A DNA stretch of 64,000 bases from Mariniflexile sp. TRM1-10. Its GTDB lineage: Bacteria > Bacteroidota > Bacteroidia > Flavobacteriales > Flavobacteriaceae. The first letter of the stretch is position 1; each line of letters starts with the position of its first letter. A program made the position numbers and the translations under genes. Under the pieces are notes generated by a model, which saw nothing but the letters and a program-made list of their open reading frames with translations, was not told the DNA's origin and searched no databases. The stretch spans positions 2,269,501 to 2,333,500 of the forward strand of contig NZ_CP022985.1 of NCBI RefSeq assembly GCF_003425985.1. Direction: 5' to 3'. Shown piece after piece: positions 1-9,564 of this stretch.

Positions 1-3000
1 TAACCCTGAAACCTCTTGGGCGGGCATTACACGCCAATTAACATCAACCGATTTTGAACAACAAAACGTGGAGTATATCGAGTTTTGGTTGCAAGATCCG
101 TTTCAAGAAAATCCATCAAATCCAGGAGGGAAATTAGTGTTCAATCTTGGTAATATTTCAGAAGATATTATTAAAGATGGTAGAAAATTGTATGAGAATG
201 GTTTGCCAAAAGATGGAAATATTGATTTGCTTCCTGTAACGGATTGGGGTACAGTAATTCCTCAAAATCAATCTCTAGTTTATGCATTCGATACCACAGG
301 GCAAGAGCGCACCAATCAAGATGTTGGATATGATGGGTATGATGATGCGGAGGAAGTTGCAACTTTTGGATCTAGTTTTGGAAGCGATCCATCAAAAGAT
401 AATTACGCGTATTTTTTAAACGCCGACGGCAATATTTTCGATCGCTATAAAAATTACAATGGCGTAGAAGGCAATACGCCCGACACTTTTTCAAATACCG
501 ATAGAGGTGCCAACACCCAACCCGATGTAGAAGATATTAATCGTGATAATACCATGAACACGATTGATAGTTATTACGAATATGAATTGCCAATTACGAG
601 ACAAAATTTACCAACATCAAAATCTGATTTTGATAATCTTCCTGACAGCAATCCTTTAAAAGAATTCTTAGTCGATTTTAAAGACCGACCTCGTGCACTT
701 CCTAATGGGCAGAATCCAAATGTTAGATGGTATTTATTTAGAATTCCAGTACAAGGCAGTCTTGCAAAACCCGTTGGAGGGATTACCGATTTAAGGTCGG
801 TAAGATTCACACGTTTATTTCTTAAAGAGTTTACAGAGCCTACGGTTTTTCGTTTTGGAACCTTGGATTTAGTACGTAGCGAATGGAGACGTTATACACA
901 AACCTTACAAGATGATAAAGATGATCCTGCAGATGACAATACCGAGTTTTCAGTAGGTGTTATTGGTACGCTGGAAAACGAAGGTAGTTATCAAAGACCA
1001 CCAGGTATAGACCCTGAAGAGTTATATAACAACAATACGGTCGTTCAACAAAACGAGCAATCATTACTTGTTAATGTATGTAATTTAGAATCGCAAGATT
1101 CCAGAGGGGTTTATAAAAACATTAATTTAGATATGCGCCAGTATAAGCGTATGCGTATGTTTATGCACCTTCAAGAAGAAGGTACGGGCATACCTACTAA
1201 CAGTACAGTTGTCGGTTTTGTACGTATGGGTAACGACCTCACAGAGAATTACTATCAAATAGAAATCCCTCTAAAAGTATCTGAATCTGCATCAAGAGAA
1301 GGGCTTTGGCCAGAAGAAAACGAAATTAATTTACCCATAGATATTTTAGGAAAAATTAAAGCCTTGGAAATCGCCAATCCTACTTTGCCTTCTGAAAAAC
1401 AAAAGTTTTATGATGTTATTGATGGTAAATTGGTAGATACGCCAGTTGATGAATTTTCAACATATGTTATTGGTCAACATCGTGTTACTATAAAAGGTAA
1501 TCCTAATTTTGGAGATATAAGAACCTTAATGGTTGGAGTTAAAAATCGTGTTCAGGATGGTTTAAATGATGGGCCGCCACCTACATCACCGGTTTGTGCC
1601 GAGGTTTGGTTTAATGAACTTCGCTTATCCGATATGGATAACGAAGGAGGTTGGGCAGCCGTGGTAAGTTTAGATACCAATATTGCCGACTTTATGAACA
1701 TCAGTGCCACAGGAAGACAAAGCACCTCTGGTTTTGGAAGTATCGAGCAAGGTCCTAGCCAGCGTAGTTTGGAAGATGTAAAACAATACGATGTGGTGAC
1801 CAATATTAATGTTGGGCAATTGTTACCAAAAAAATGGGGCATTCAGGTACCGTTTAATTATGGGCAAAGCGAAGAATTGATCACACCTAAATACGATGCG
1901 TATTATAAGGATTTAACTTTAGAGTCTCGTTTAGATGCAGCCAATACCAATGCCGATCGTGAAACTATAAAAGAACAATCGGAAGACTATACAAAACGAC
2001 AAAGCATCAATTTTATTGGTGTTAGAAAAACCAGAACTACCGAAGCGAAACCTCGTTTTTATGATGTGGAGAATGTTACCTTAAACTATTCTTACAACAA
2101 AGTAGAACACCGAGATTTTGAAATTGAAAACGCGGTTAACAAAACAGTACGTGTTGGGGCAAATTATGCATTCAATTTTAACCCTCTCAAAGTTGAACCT
2201 TTTAAAAAGAACGACTCTTTATTTACGGGCAAGTACTGGAAGTTTTTAAAGGATTTGAACTTTAATTTATTACCATCAAGCTTTACTGTAAACTCAGATA
2301 TTAACAGACAATTCAACAGACAGAAATTTAGGGAAGTAGAACTTGGTGACGGCAATATTGGTATTGAAGAGTTATTCAGAAGAAACTATACCTTCGATTT
2401 TCAATATACCATTAATTACAATTTAACAGAATCGTTGAGTTTAAACTTTACAGCGGCAAATAATAATATTGTTAGAAATTATTTTAAGGACAATATCATT
2501 AACGGTGAGCAAGATGAAACCTTAGATGTTTGGGATGGCTTTTTCGATTTTGGAGACCCTAACAGACAATCGCAAGACTTAGGTATTAACTACCAACTGC
2601 CAATTAATAAAATCCCAACTTTTAGTTTTGTTAATGCTACGTATCAATATAGTGGCAATTTCCAATGGCAAAAAGGGTCTGATTTATATGGGGAATTAGT
2701 ATTTGAAGATGAAAATGGCATCGAAAGTGGTCCCTACGATTTAGGAAATACCATTCAAAACGCCAATACCCACAATATCAATACAACCTTAGATATGAAC
2801 AGGTTTTATAAATATATTGGATTGGTTAAAAAACCAATTTCTAGAGCAAGAGCGAGAACCACACCAACAACGCCAAATGCGAACCAAAATAATACCAATC
2901 AACCAAAAATAAAAAACCAGTCGGTGACCAAGTTGCTAAACGCAGGGGTTGATATTTTGACAAGTATTAAAAGAATTCAACTTAATTATTCAGAAAACAA

Positions 3001-4312
3001 CGGCACATTTTTACCGGGTTATCTACAAACACCTGGGTTTATAGGTACCTTAAAACCAACAACTGGTTTTACATTTGGTAGCCAAAGTGATATTAGATAC
3101 TTAGCCGCAAGACGTGGTTGGTTAACTTTGTTTCCGGATTTTAATCAGCAGTACACAACAACAAACACGAAACAACTGGACGTGTCGGCTAGTTTAGAGC
3201 CTGTAAGTGATTTGAAAATTGATATTGTTGGAAACAGAACTTACTATGAAAACTACACCGAAAACTTTAGGGTTGACCCTAATACTTACGAATACAATTC
3301 GTTAACCCCAAATACCTTTGGTAATTTCAATATTTCGACACTTTTGATTAAAACCGCTTTTAGTAAAAGTGACGAAACGGCATCGGGTGCGTTTAACGAC
3401 TTTAGAGCTAACAGACTTGTAATTGCACAACGCTTAGCGCAAGAAAAAGGTGTTGATATAAACGATGTGGATGCCGATGGGTTTCCTAAAGGCTTCGGAA
3501 AAAATAGTCAAGCCGTATTATTGCCAGCATTTTTAGCCGCTTATTCGGGGCAAGATGCGAGTAAAGTAAAAACCTCGGCATTTAGAGATGTGCCTATTCC
3601 AAACTGGGATTTAAAATATACAGGCTTCATGAAATATGCTTGGTTTAAAAAGAACTTTAAACGTTTTTCTTTAACGCATGGCTACCGTTCAACCTATACC
3701 ATCAATCAGTTTCAAACGAATTTAGATTATGTACAACCAGATTTCAGTATAGATTATGATGACATCCCTCCAGGTAGTAATGTTTTAAATCAATCGGGTA
3801 ATTATAAAAACAAAACCTTGTTCAGTAATATTAACTTAACCGAAATGTTCAGCCCGTTAATTCGCATAGATTTTGAAATGCAGAATTCGGTTAAAATATT
3901 AACGGAAATTAAAAAAGACCGTTTGTTGTCGCTTAGTTTCGATAACAATTTAATGACCGAAGTACAAGGCATGGAATATGTATTGGGCTTAGGTTATAGA
4001 ATTAAAGATTTGCGTATCAATTCCAATTTGGCGGGACCAAGCAAACGTATTGTAAGCGATTTAAATATGAAAGCTGATATTTCCATAAGGGATAATAAAA
4101 CCATTATTAGGTATTTAGATTTAGAAAACAACCAAGTAACCTCAGGTCAAACCATTTGGGGTATAAAATATACGGCCGATTATGCTTTTAGTAAAAACCT
4201 AACAGGCATCTTTTATTTCGATTATACGTTCTCAGAATATGCTATTTCAACAGCATTTCCACAAACAACCATTAGGTCTGGTTTTACCATTAGATATAAT
4301 TTTGGGAATTAA
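1..4312 (+). CDS. sprA: SprA, type IX secretion outer-membrane translocon (C-terminal part)
   Basis: This is the C-terminal 1436 codons of SprA, the giant outer-membrane beta-barrel that forms the type IX secretion translocon and is needed for gliding in Flavobacterium. The frame is open from base 2, so the true start lies upstream; the GTG at 68 is internal. SprA is usually about 2400 residues, so roughly 60 percent is visible. The product is rich in Asn, Tyr and Phe in alternating beta-strand patterns and ends in an aromatic strand (IRYNFGN), as outer-membrane barrels do. The order sprA-gcvH-VanZ-TonB-remB matches what I recall for Flavobacterium johnsoniae. Identity is from recognition of the family and this gene order. 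Confidence 0.9.
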   Translation, partial: NPETSWAGITRQLTSTDFEQQNVEYIEFWLQDPFQENPSNPGGKLVFNLGNISEDIIKDGRKLYENGLPKDGNIDLLPVTDWGTVIPQNQSLVYAFDTTGQERTNQDVGYDGYDDAEEVATFGSSFGSDPSKDNYAYFLNADGNIFDRYKNYNGVEGNTPDTFSNTDRGANTQPDVEDINRDNTMNTIDSYYEYELPITRQNLPTSKSDFDNLPDSNPLKEFLVDFKDRPRALPNGQNPNVRWYLFRIPVQGSLAKPVGGITDLRSVRFTRLFLKEFTEPTVFRFGTLDLVRSEWRRYTQTLQDDKDDPADDNTEFSVGVIGTLENEGSYQRPPGIDPEELYNNNTVVQQNEQSLLVNVCNLESQDSRGVYKNINLDMRQYKRMRMFMHLQEEGTGIPTNSTVVGFVRMGNDLTENYYQIEIPLKVSESASREGLWPEENEINLPIDILGKIKALEIANPTLPSEKQKFYDVIDGKLVDTPVDEFSTYVIGQHRVTIKGNPNFGDIRTLMVGVKNRVQDGLNDGPPPTSPVCAEVWFNELRLSDMDNEGGWAAVVSLDTNIADFMNISATGRQSTSGFGSIEQGPSQRSLEDVKQYDVVTNINVGQLLPKKWGIQVPFNYGQSEELITPKYDAYYKDLTLESRLDAANTNADRETIKEQSEDYTKRQSINFIGVRKTRTTEAKPRFYDVENVTLNYSYNKVEHRDFEIENAVNKTVRVGANYAFNFNPLKVEPFKKNDSLFTGKYWKFLKDLNFNLLPSSFTVNSDINRQFNRQKFREVELGDGNIGIEELFRRNYTFDFQYTINYNLTESLSLNFTAANNNIVRNYFKDNIINGEQDETLDVWDGFFDFGDPNRQSQDLGINYQLPINKIPTFSFVNATYQYSGNFQWQKGSDLYGELVFEDENGIESGPYDLGNTIQNANTHNINTTLDMNRFYKYIGLVKKPISRARARTTPTTPNANQNNTNQPKIKNQSVTKLLNAGVDILTSIKRIQLNYSENNGTFLPGYLQTPGFIGTLKPTTGFTFGSQSDIRYLAARRGWLTLFPDFNQQYTTTNTKQLDVSASLEPVSDLKIDIVGNRTYYENYTENFRVDPNTYEYNSLTPNTFGNFNISTLLIKTAFSKSDETASGAFNDFRANRLVIAQRLAQEKGVDINDVDADGFPKGFGKNSQAVLLPAFLAAYSGQDASKVKTSAFRDVPIPNWDLKYTGFMKYAWFKKNFKRFSLTHGYRSTYTINQFQTNLDYVQPDFSIDYDDIPPGSNVLNQSGNYKNKTLFSNINLTEMFSPLIRIDFEMQNSVKILTEIKKDRLLSLSFDNNLMTEVQGMEYVLGLGYRIKDLRINSNLAGPSKRIVSDLNMKADISIRDNKTIIRYLDLENNQVTSGQTIWGIKYTADYAFSKNLTGIFYFDYTFSEYAISTAFPQTTIRSGFTIRYNFGN

Positions 4313-4325
4313 TCGCAAAAATAGG

Positions 4326-4346
4326 CCTCTAAACCTAGTTTAGAGG
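4326..4346 (+). terminator. Hairpin after sprA
   Basis: An 8-bp perfect stem (CCTCTAAA / TTTAGAGG) with a 5-base loop begins 14 bases after the sprA stop. There is no long T-run behind it, so termination is inferred from position only. Confidence 0.5.
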
Positions 4347-4476
4347 TTTCAACGAAATTAGGTGCAAAAAGGGGCATAGAAAAACAATTGATATAAATTA
4401 AAACAGGCTCTTAAATAACAAAAGCTTTTGCTTATTTAATATTTCGTTTAATGCCGGTTTTTATTTTATGAATCTA

Positions 4477-4507
4477 TTTGAATTTAAAGTTTGAATAAAT
4501 ACATTTG
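4477..4507 (+). promoter_or_regulatory. Bacteroidota-type promoter for gcvH
   Basis: A TTTG at 4477-4480 and TACATTTG at 4500-4507, 19 bases apart, fit the -33 TTG and -7 TAnnTTTG consensus. The expected transcription start is near 4513, giving a leader of about 20 bases to the gcvH ATG at 4533. Confidence 0.6.
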
Positions 4508-4532
4508 CCCAATACTAACTTAAAATAATAAA

Positions 4533-4913
4533 ATGAACATTCCATCAGAATTAAAATATACAAAAGACCACGAATGGGTGCGTATTGAAGGCGATATAGC
4601 AACCGTTGGTATTACGGATTTTGCACAAAGTGAATTGGGTGATATTGTATATGTTGAAGTAGAAACGGTTGACGAAACATTAGACGCCGAGGAGATTTTT
4701 GGAACCGTTGAAGCGGTAAAAACAGTATCCGATTTGTTTTTGCCATTAACGGGTGAAATTGTTGAGTTTAATAGTTTATTAGAAGATGAACCAGAAAAAG
4801 TAAACACCGATCCTTATGGTGACGGTTGGATGATAAAGTTGAAGTGTTCAGACTTGTCTCAGGTAGAAAATTTAATGTCTGCCGATGCTTATAAAACCCT
4901 TATAGGTGCTTAA
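4533..4913 (+). CDS. gcvH: Glycine cleavage system H protein
   Basis: GcvH carries the lipoyl arm that shuttles the aminomethyl group between the P, T and L proteins of the glycine cleavage complex in the cytoplasm. The 126-residue length is normal. The lipoyl-lysine context EAVKTVSD is present (Lys63), as is the typical N-terminus [16 protein letters not shown]. The P, T and L genes are not in this window. Its stop overlaps the next gene's GTG start by 8 bases. In flavobacteria gcvH commonly sits next to sprA, so the location says nothing special about secretion. Confidence 0.97.
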   Translation: MNIPSELKYTKDHEWVRIEGDIATVGITDFAQSELGDIVYVEVETVDETLDAEEIFGTVEAVKTVSDLFLPLTGEIVEFNSLLEDEPEKVNTDPYGDGWMIKLKCSDLSQVENLMSADAYKTLIGA

Positions 4914-5280
4914 AAAGCTGTTACTTTTAGTAAGCATACTTTATACATTGGTATTGGCTGCAGTGTGCTTGATTAAAATTAAAAAGCTTCCAGAAATAGG
5001 CGTGTCTTTTGGTGACAAAATATTTCATTTTTTAGCATATATGGTGTTGGCCTTTTTATGGTTTAACACTTTTTTCAATACATTTAAGCTTGAAAAAAAG
5101 AAGGCATTAACCTATGCTGCGCTTTTTTCAATAGTATTTGGTATAATTATTGAGGTATTACAAGGAACAATAACAGTATCACGATCATCTGATGTTTATG
5201 ATGTTATGGCAAATACAATGGGCGTGTTTCTTACGGTAATAATCGTATTCATTAGAAATTTGATTACTATTAAAAAATAA
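4906..5280 (+). CDS. VanZ-like family membrane protein
   Basis: This is a small (124 residues) integral membrane protein with about four hydrophobic segments and the VanZ-like signature region [13 protein letters not shown] followed by IIEVLQG and a [12 protein letters not shown] helix. VanZ-like proteins are widespread and mostly of unknown role; only a few affect glycopeptide resistance, so no resistance function should be read from the name. The GTG start at 4906 overlaps the gcvH stop, which indicates translational coupling. It is followed 62 bases later by the first TonB gene. Confidence 0.8.
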   Translation: MLKKLLLLVSILYTLVLAAVCLIKIKKLPEIGVSFGDKIFHFLAYMVLAFLWFNTFFNTFKLEKKKALTYAALFSIVFGIIIEVLQGTITVSRSSDVYDVMANTMGVFLTVIIVFIRNLITIKK

Positions 5281-5342
5281 CAAACACTTGCTTATTTGAT
5301 AAATAAATAGTTATTTTAGCAATCTTGAAAAACAATAAAATT

Positions 5343-6065
5343 ATGGAACCTAAAAAAAATCCTAAAGCAAATGTTGGACGTAACAGTTCACTTTATTTCG
5401 CTATTGGTTTAGCGTTGATGTTATTTCTAACAAATTTCGCTATCAATTTTAAAACTTACGATAAATCGGATATTGATGTAGGCATGGTAAATATGGAAGA
5501 AGAGTTAGAAGAAGAAATTCCATTAACTCAGCAATTACAAGCACCGCCACCACCACCGCCACCGCCAGCAGCTCCAGAAGTTATTGAGATTGTAGAAGAT
5601 GAAGTTGAAGTTGAAGAGACCGTTATAGAATCTACAGAATCTGATCAAGAACAAAAAGTAGTAAAAGTTGAAGCGGTAAAAGTAGCACCTGCAATTGAAG
5701 AAGATGTTGAGGTTCCTTTCGCAGTCATTGAAAACGTACCGGTATTCCCAGGCTGTGAAGGCGGCGATAACAATGCTAAAAGAGACTGTATGTCTAAAAA
5801 AATACAAGAGTTCGTAAGCAAAAAATTCAACACCGATTTGGCTGGAGAATTAGGTTTATCCGGAAGACAGCGTATTAATGTGATCTTCAAAATCGATAAA
5901 ACAGGAACTGTAACAGGTATTCGTGCAAGAGCACCACACCCAGGTTTAGAAAAAGAAGCCACTCGTGTTATTGGTTTGCTTCCAAAAATGAAACCAGGGA
6001 AACAACGTGGTAAAGCGGTAACTGTACCCTATTCATTACCAATCGTTTTTCAAGTACAAGATTAA
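5343..6065 (+). CDS. Energy transducer TonB family protein (copy 1)
   Basis: TonB-type proteins couple the inner-membrane proton motive force to outer-membrane TonB-dependent receptors. The 240-residue product has a cytoplasmic N-terminus, one membrane helix at about 15-33, an acidic stretch, a run of nine prolines with acidic EV/EE repeats, and a C-terminal TonB domain from about residue 130. The domain starts PVFPGCEGG and has a second Cys in RDCMSKKI, a pair that could form a disulphide. I chose ATG 5343; a TTG at 5325 would add six residues. A strong terminator follows. The next gene is a paralogue sharing the C-terminal domain almost motif for motif. No ExbB or ExbD gene is nearby. Confidence 0.9.
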   Translation: MEPKKNPKANVGRNSSLYFAIGLALMLFLTNFAINFKTYDKSDIDVGMVNMEEELEEEIPLTQQLQAPPPPPPPPAAPEVIEIVEDEVEVEETVIESTESDQEQKVVKVEAVKVAPAIEEDVEVPFAVIENVPVFPGCEGGDNNAKRDCMSKKIQEFVSKKFNTDLAGELGLSGRQRINVIFKIDKTGTVTGIRARAPHPGLEKEATRVIGLLPKMKPGKQRGKAVTVPYSLPIVFQVQD

Positions 6066-6100
6066 TTTTATTAATATAAAAGAAGGCATTTTTAAATATA

Positions 6101-6138
6101 AAATCCCGTTACAAATTTTGTAACGGGATTTCTTTTTT
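6101..6138 (+). terminator. Terminator after TonB copy 1
   Basis: A near-continuous inverted repeat (left arm 6101-6115, right arm 6117-6131, core TCCCGTTACA / TGTAACGGGA) is followed by a T-rich tract. This is a classical intrinsic terminator. Confidence 0.9.
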
Positions 6139-6191
6139 GGTACACTTATTGAGACTTTATCATAATATTAACATTTTAAACTATAATTATT

Positions 6192-6977
6192 ATGAGCAAT
6201 TCAAAGAAAACTCACGAACCCATTCGGCAAAATGGAGAAATCGTGAAAAAGTCACAAAAGCATGATGCAAATTTACGAAAAAACTCGAGCCTTTATTTTC
6301 AAATTGGCTTAATTGTTTGTTTACTCGCAGCCTATGGACTGTTAGAGATGAAGTTTGAAAAAGCCATCCCTAAGATTGCAGACATCCAACCACCTAATGT
6401 TACTTATGTAGCAGAAATGCCTCTTTTTAGACCTGAAGTAGCAGTTGTTGAGGAACCTGTAAAACAAAAAGCTAGTAAACCAAAAAATGATGACTACGAG
6501 GTGGTTCCAGACACAGCTCCCGATGTTTTTGATAAACCAGAAAAACCAACGGTATCAGTTGTAAAACCACTTAATACTGGAGATGTGACTTTAGTAGATA
6601 AACCAGTAGAGCCTGAAGATGTAATTTTTGAAAAAATTGAACAGGTCCCTATCTATCCAGGATGTGAAAAGAAAAAAACAAATGACGAAAAACGTAAATG
6701 TATGTCCGATAAAATTACCCAATTAATTCAAAAAAAGTTTAATACCAATTTGGGCGGCGAATTAGGTTTATCTGGCAAACAAGTCATTCGAACACAATTC
6801 AAAATTGATAAAACAGGGCATGTTAAAGATATTCAAGTTAGAGGAACGCATCCCGATTTAGAAAAAGAAGCAGCACGTGTTATCAATATCATCCCAGAAA
6901 TGACTCCAGGTAAACAACGCGATAAAAATGTTGGGGTTATTTATACCTTACCAATCGTATTTCAAGTTCAAGATTAG
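6192..6977 (+). CDS. Energy transducer TonB family protein (copy 2)
   Basis: This 261-residue paralogue of the preceding gene keeps an N-terminal membrane helix (about 35-52), a Pro/Lys/Glu linker that is less proline-pure than in copy 1, and a C-terminal TonB domain. Shared landmarks are YPGCE, the second Cys in RKCMSDKI, the GELGLSGKQ loop, FKIDKTGHVKDI and the ending LPIVFQVQD, which is identical in both copies. It has its own terminator, so it is probably a separate transcription unit. Duplication in situ is the simplest origin. Which receptors it serves cannot be told from the sequence. Confidence 0.88.
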   Translation: MSNSKKTHEPIRQNGEIVKKSQKHDANLRKNSSLYFQIGLIVCLLAAYGLLEMKFEKAIPKIADIQPPNVTYVAEMPLFRPEVAVVEEPVKQKASKPKNDDYEVVPDTAPDVFDKPEKPTVSVVKPLNTGDVTLVDKPVEPEDVIFEKIEQVPIYPGCEKKKTNDEKRKCMSDKITQLIQKKFNTNLGGELGLSGKQVIRTQFKIDKTGHVKDIQVRGTHPDLEKEAARVINIIPEMTPGKQRDKNVGVIYTLPIVFQVQD

Positions 6978-7000
6978 ATTAGTTATAACTTAAAAATACT

Positions 7001-7037
7001 AAAAAGCCGTTATCAAATCCTCGATAATGGCTTTTTT
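7001..7037 (+). terminator. Terminator after TonB copy 2
   Basis: The arms AAAAGCCGTTATC and GATAATGGCTTTTT pair with a single G-T wobble, and the right arm ends in a T-run. Confidence 0.85.
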
Positions 7038-7096
7038 AATAAGCGATTATTAAAAATATAGTATCTTTCGATTCTAAATCCAAGTCAATAAAAACC

Positions 7097-9196
7097 ATGA
7101 AGCAATTCGTTGTTCTATTCCTACTTTTTACAAGTCTTACAATGTATTCCCAAAACAGGGCTTATAATGAAAAACCTCCTGTATTTCCTAATTGCGATAG
7201 CTTAACTATAGATAAACTGCAAACATGTTTTGACACGTATGTTTACAATCATATTTTCGATAATTTTAAAGTGCCTGAACAAGTTACAAAAGAGCATTAT
7301 AAAGGTGAAGTCATTGTGCTTTTTGAGGTCGATACGATGGGACAATTTAAAGTGCTTTATGTCGAGGCGATGTACGATGAATTGAAAACCGAAGTGAAAC
7401 GGGTGTTTTCGTTATTTCCAAAAGTAACACCGGCAACATACAATGGTCGAAAAACCTATAAGCAATATACCATTCCCATCCGCATACCTTTGGTTGATCA
7501 AACAGCAATACCCCAAGATATAGCCAAAGAAAACGAGCTGTCTGAGCTAGAGCAACAGGCCAAATCAGAATTTGATAGTGTGAATACTTCTTTAAAAGCA
7601 TTTGAAAATAAAGCGTATTCCAGTCAGTTAAACATACCGTTTACGCATAGTGATTATGCGAGGTTTGACAGGGACATGAATATAGTTGGTGCCAACAGTC
7701 ACACCGCATCCAAACCATTTATTTACGAAGACGTTTCGAGATATTACGATTTTAAAGCTGAAAAAGGCAAGTTGCTAAAAGAAACTGATACTTGGGTAGG
7801 AAGAAAACTTTGGAACGAACATTTGGTGCAATTACAAGGAAATGATTATTGGTTTACTATCGATCCTATTTTCGATTTGGAAACAGGAACGGATGCTAAT
7901 GCCGATTTTAATTCCACTTATAACAATACGCGTGGGTTTTTAGTGCAAGGTGGTTTGGGTGATAAGTTAAGTTTTTATGCATCGGTTTTTGAAAGCCAAG
8001 GCAGATTTGCCCAATATGTAAACGAGTATGCCGAAAGTTTAAAAGCCTTTGGACCCGATCCTGCTATTATTCCGGGACGTGGTATTGCAAAGCGTTTTAA
8101 AACGGATTCTTATGATTATCCCGTGGCAGAAGCCTATTTGTCGTATAAGCCAGCTAAGTTTATTAACATCCAATTCGGGCATGGTAAAAACTTTATTGGA
8201 GATGGGTATCGTTCGTTATTATTGAGTGATGTGGCGAGTCCGCACCCATTTTTAAAATTAAACACATCTTTTTGGAAAATAAAGTATACCAATACGTGGA
8301 TGTGGTTAAAAGATGTGCGTCCAGAAGTAGAAAATGACAAAGCGTTTTTAAGCAAATACATCGCCAATCACTATTTAAGTTGGAACGTTTCCAAAAAATT
8401 GAATATAGGATTGTTTGAGTCGGTGTTGTGGACCAATAGTAACGATAGAGGTTTTGATGTGAATTATTTAAACCCGATTATATTCTACAGAGCTATTGAA
8501 TTTGAAACGGGCCAAGGTGCCGGAAATGCATTGCTTGGAGCTTCTGCTAAATATAAGTTTAATGATAACGTTAATATATATAGTCAGTTTATTTTAGACG
8601 AGTTTTCATTAAGTGATATAAAAGGAGGCGAAAAAAGTTGGAAAAACAAATATGGTTATCAACTTGGCCTTAAGTATTACAATGCCTTTAAAGTTGATAA
8701 TTTATTGTTGCAGTTTGAGTACAATCGCATGCGTCCATATACCTATTCGCATAATACTATTGTGCTTAATTATGGGCATAACAACCAATCAATGGCGCAT
8801 CTATGGGGAGCCAACTTTAGTGAAGCTATTTTAATTGGACGTTACCATTATAAACGCTGGTTTGCCGATGCTAAACTTATTTTTGGAGTTCGCGGATTGG
8901 ATTTTAATGATGGAACGGATAATTTTAGCTATGGTGGCGATATTTATAGAGATTATAACGACCGACCTTTTGATACCGGTGTAGAAGTTGGGCAAGGCAT
9001 CAAAACAAAAACCTTTAATGGCAATTTACAAGCAGGTTATGTCATAAATCCAGCATCAAATTTGAAGATTTTCACCGATATAACTGTTAGAAATTTTAAT
9101 CCTGAAGCGGAAACAGCCACTACATTTAAAAACAATACGGTTTGGTTTAACTTTGGTATTAGAACCGATTTGTTTAATTGGTATTTTGATTTTTAA
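7097..9196 (+). CDS. remB: Gliding motility protein RemB, with an N-terminal TonB-like domain
   Basis: RemB is a flavobacterial cell-surface protein linked to gliding and located downstream of sprA. The 699-residue product has a signal peptide (residues 1-18, ending YSQ). A domain at about 25-130 then resembles the TonB C-terminal domain of the two preceding genes: VFPNCDSL, a second Cys in LQTCFD, FEVDTMGQFK, and YTIPIRIPL at the end. The rest is a beta-barrel-like region with motifs such as GHGKNFIGDGYRSLLLSD that recall the Wzi/capsule-assembly fold. Identification rests on family memory plus gene order; the TonB-like domain is visible directly. Confidence 0.8.
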   Translation: MKQFVVLFLLFTSLTMYSQNRAYNEKPPVFPNCDSLTIDKLQTCFDTYVYNHIFDNFKVPEQVTKEHYKGEVIVLFEVDTMGQFKVLYVEAMYDELKTEVKRVFSLFPKVTPATYNGRKTYKQYTIPIRIPLVDQTAIPQDIAKENELSELEQQAKSEFDSVNTSLKAFENKAYSSQLNIPFTHSDYARFDRDMNIVGANSHTASKPFIYEDVSRYYDFKAEKGKLLKETDTWVGRKLWNEHLVQLQGNDYWFTIDPIFDLETGTDANADFNSTYNNTRGFLVQGGLGDKLSFYASVFESQGRFAQYVNEYAESLKAFGPDPAIIPGRGIAKRFKTDSYDYPVAEAYLSYKPAKFINIQFGHGKNFIGDGYRSLLLSDVASPHPFLKLNTSFWKIKYTNTWMWLKDVRPEVENDKAFLSKYIANHYLSWNVSKKLNIGLFESVLWTNSNDRGFDVNYLNPIIFYRAIEFETGQGAGNALLGASAKYKFNDNVNIYSQFILDEFSLSDIKGGEKSWKNKYGYQLGLKYYNAFKVDNLLLQFEYNRMRPYTYSHNTIVLNYGHNNQSMAHLWGANFSEAILIGRYHYKRWFADAKLIFGVRGLDFNDGTDNFSYGGDIYRDYNDRPFDTGVEVGQGIKTKTFNGNLQAGYVINPASNLKIFTDITVRNFNPEAETATTFKNNTVWFNFGIRTDLFNWYFDF

Positions 9197-9290
9197 ATTA
9201 TTGTTTGAAGTTTTTCCGCTGAGACTCACAGAGTGTACACAGAGTTTTTAATATAAGCTTTCATTTAAATCTACCTCTGCGTGAGGGATG

Positions 9291-9413
9291 GCAGTGAAAA
9301 GCCCACAGCGACGCAGGAGCGAGGACTTGCAACCTTTCGTAAGCTACGCTTTTATCTTCAAATAAAAATATATTTTCATTTTCGATAATGCTCGAGATAA
9401 ACTCCTAGCCCGA
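9291..9413 (+). repeat. Dispersed repeat family 2, copy a
   Basis: The segment beginning CAGTGAAAAGCCC and ending GATAAACTCCTAGCCCG recurs inverted at 31040-31116. Shared blocks include CGAGGACTTG, ACCTTTC and AGATAAACTCCTAGCCCG. A short inner stretch (ATATATTTT, then CGATAATGCT) also occurs near 40020-40045. Confidence 0.7.
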
Positions 9414-9498
9414 CCTAGTTCCTGAACTTGTTTCAGGATATAGGGCACGCCCAAATAAATCAAATGGTTTTTCCAAAATAAATTACCAATAAAAAGCA

Positions 9499-9529
9499 TT
9501 GCTAAAAATGCTTTAATAAAGTATCTTTG
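9499..9529 (+). promoter_or_regulatory. Promoter of the oxidase assembly cluster
   Basis: TTG at 9499-9501 and TATCTTTG at 9522-9529 are 20 bases apart and fit the Bacteroidota consensus. The start of transcription should lie near 9535, leaving about 30 bases before the heme O synthase start. Confidence 0.65.
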
Positions 9530-9564
9530 CACTCGCTATATTAAGCGGTTAAGTAAATATACTA

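Larger units (their letters stand above)
9197..9564 (+). other. Intergenic region with repeats and a promoter
   Basis: No gene is seen in these 368 bases. They hold a GCTGAGACTCACAGAG-like stretch, a dispersed repeat (9291-9413), a small hairpin TCCTGAA/TTCAGGA at 9420-9438, and the promoter of the oxidase cluster near its right end. Confidence 0.7.

Noticed and set aside
4906..5280. Glycopeptide resistance from the VanZ-like gene
   Set aside because: VanZ-like proteins are common in bacteria without van clusters, and no vanA/H/X or regulatory genes are here.
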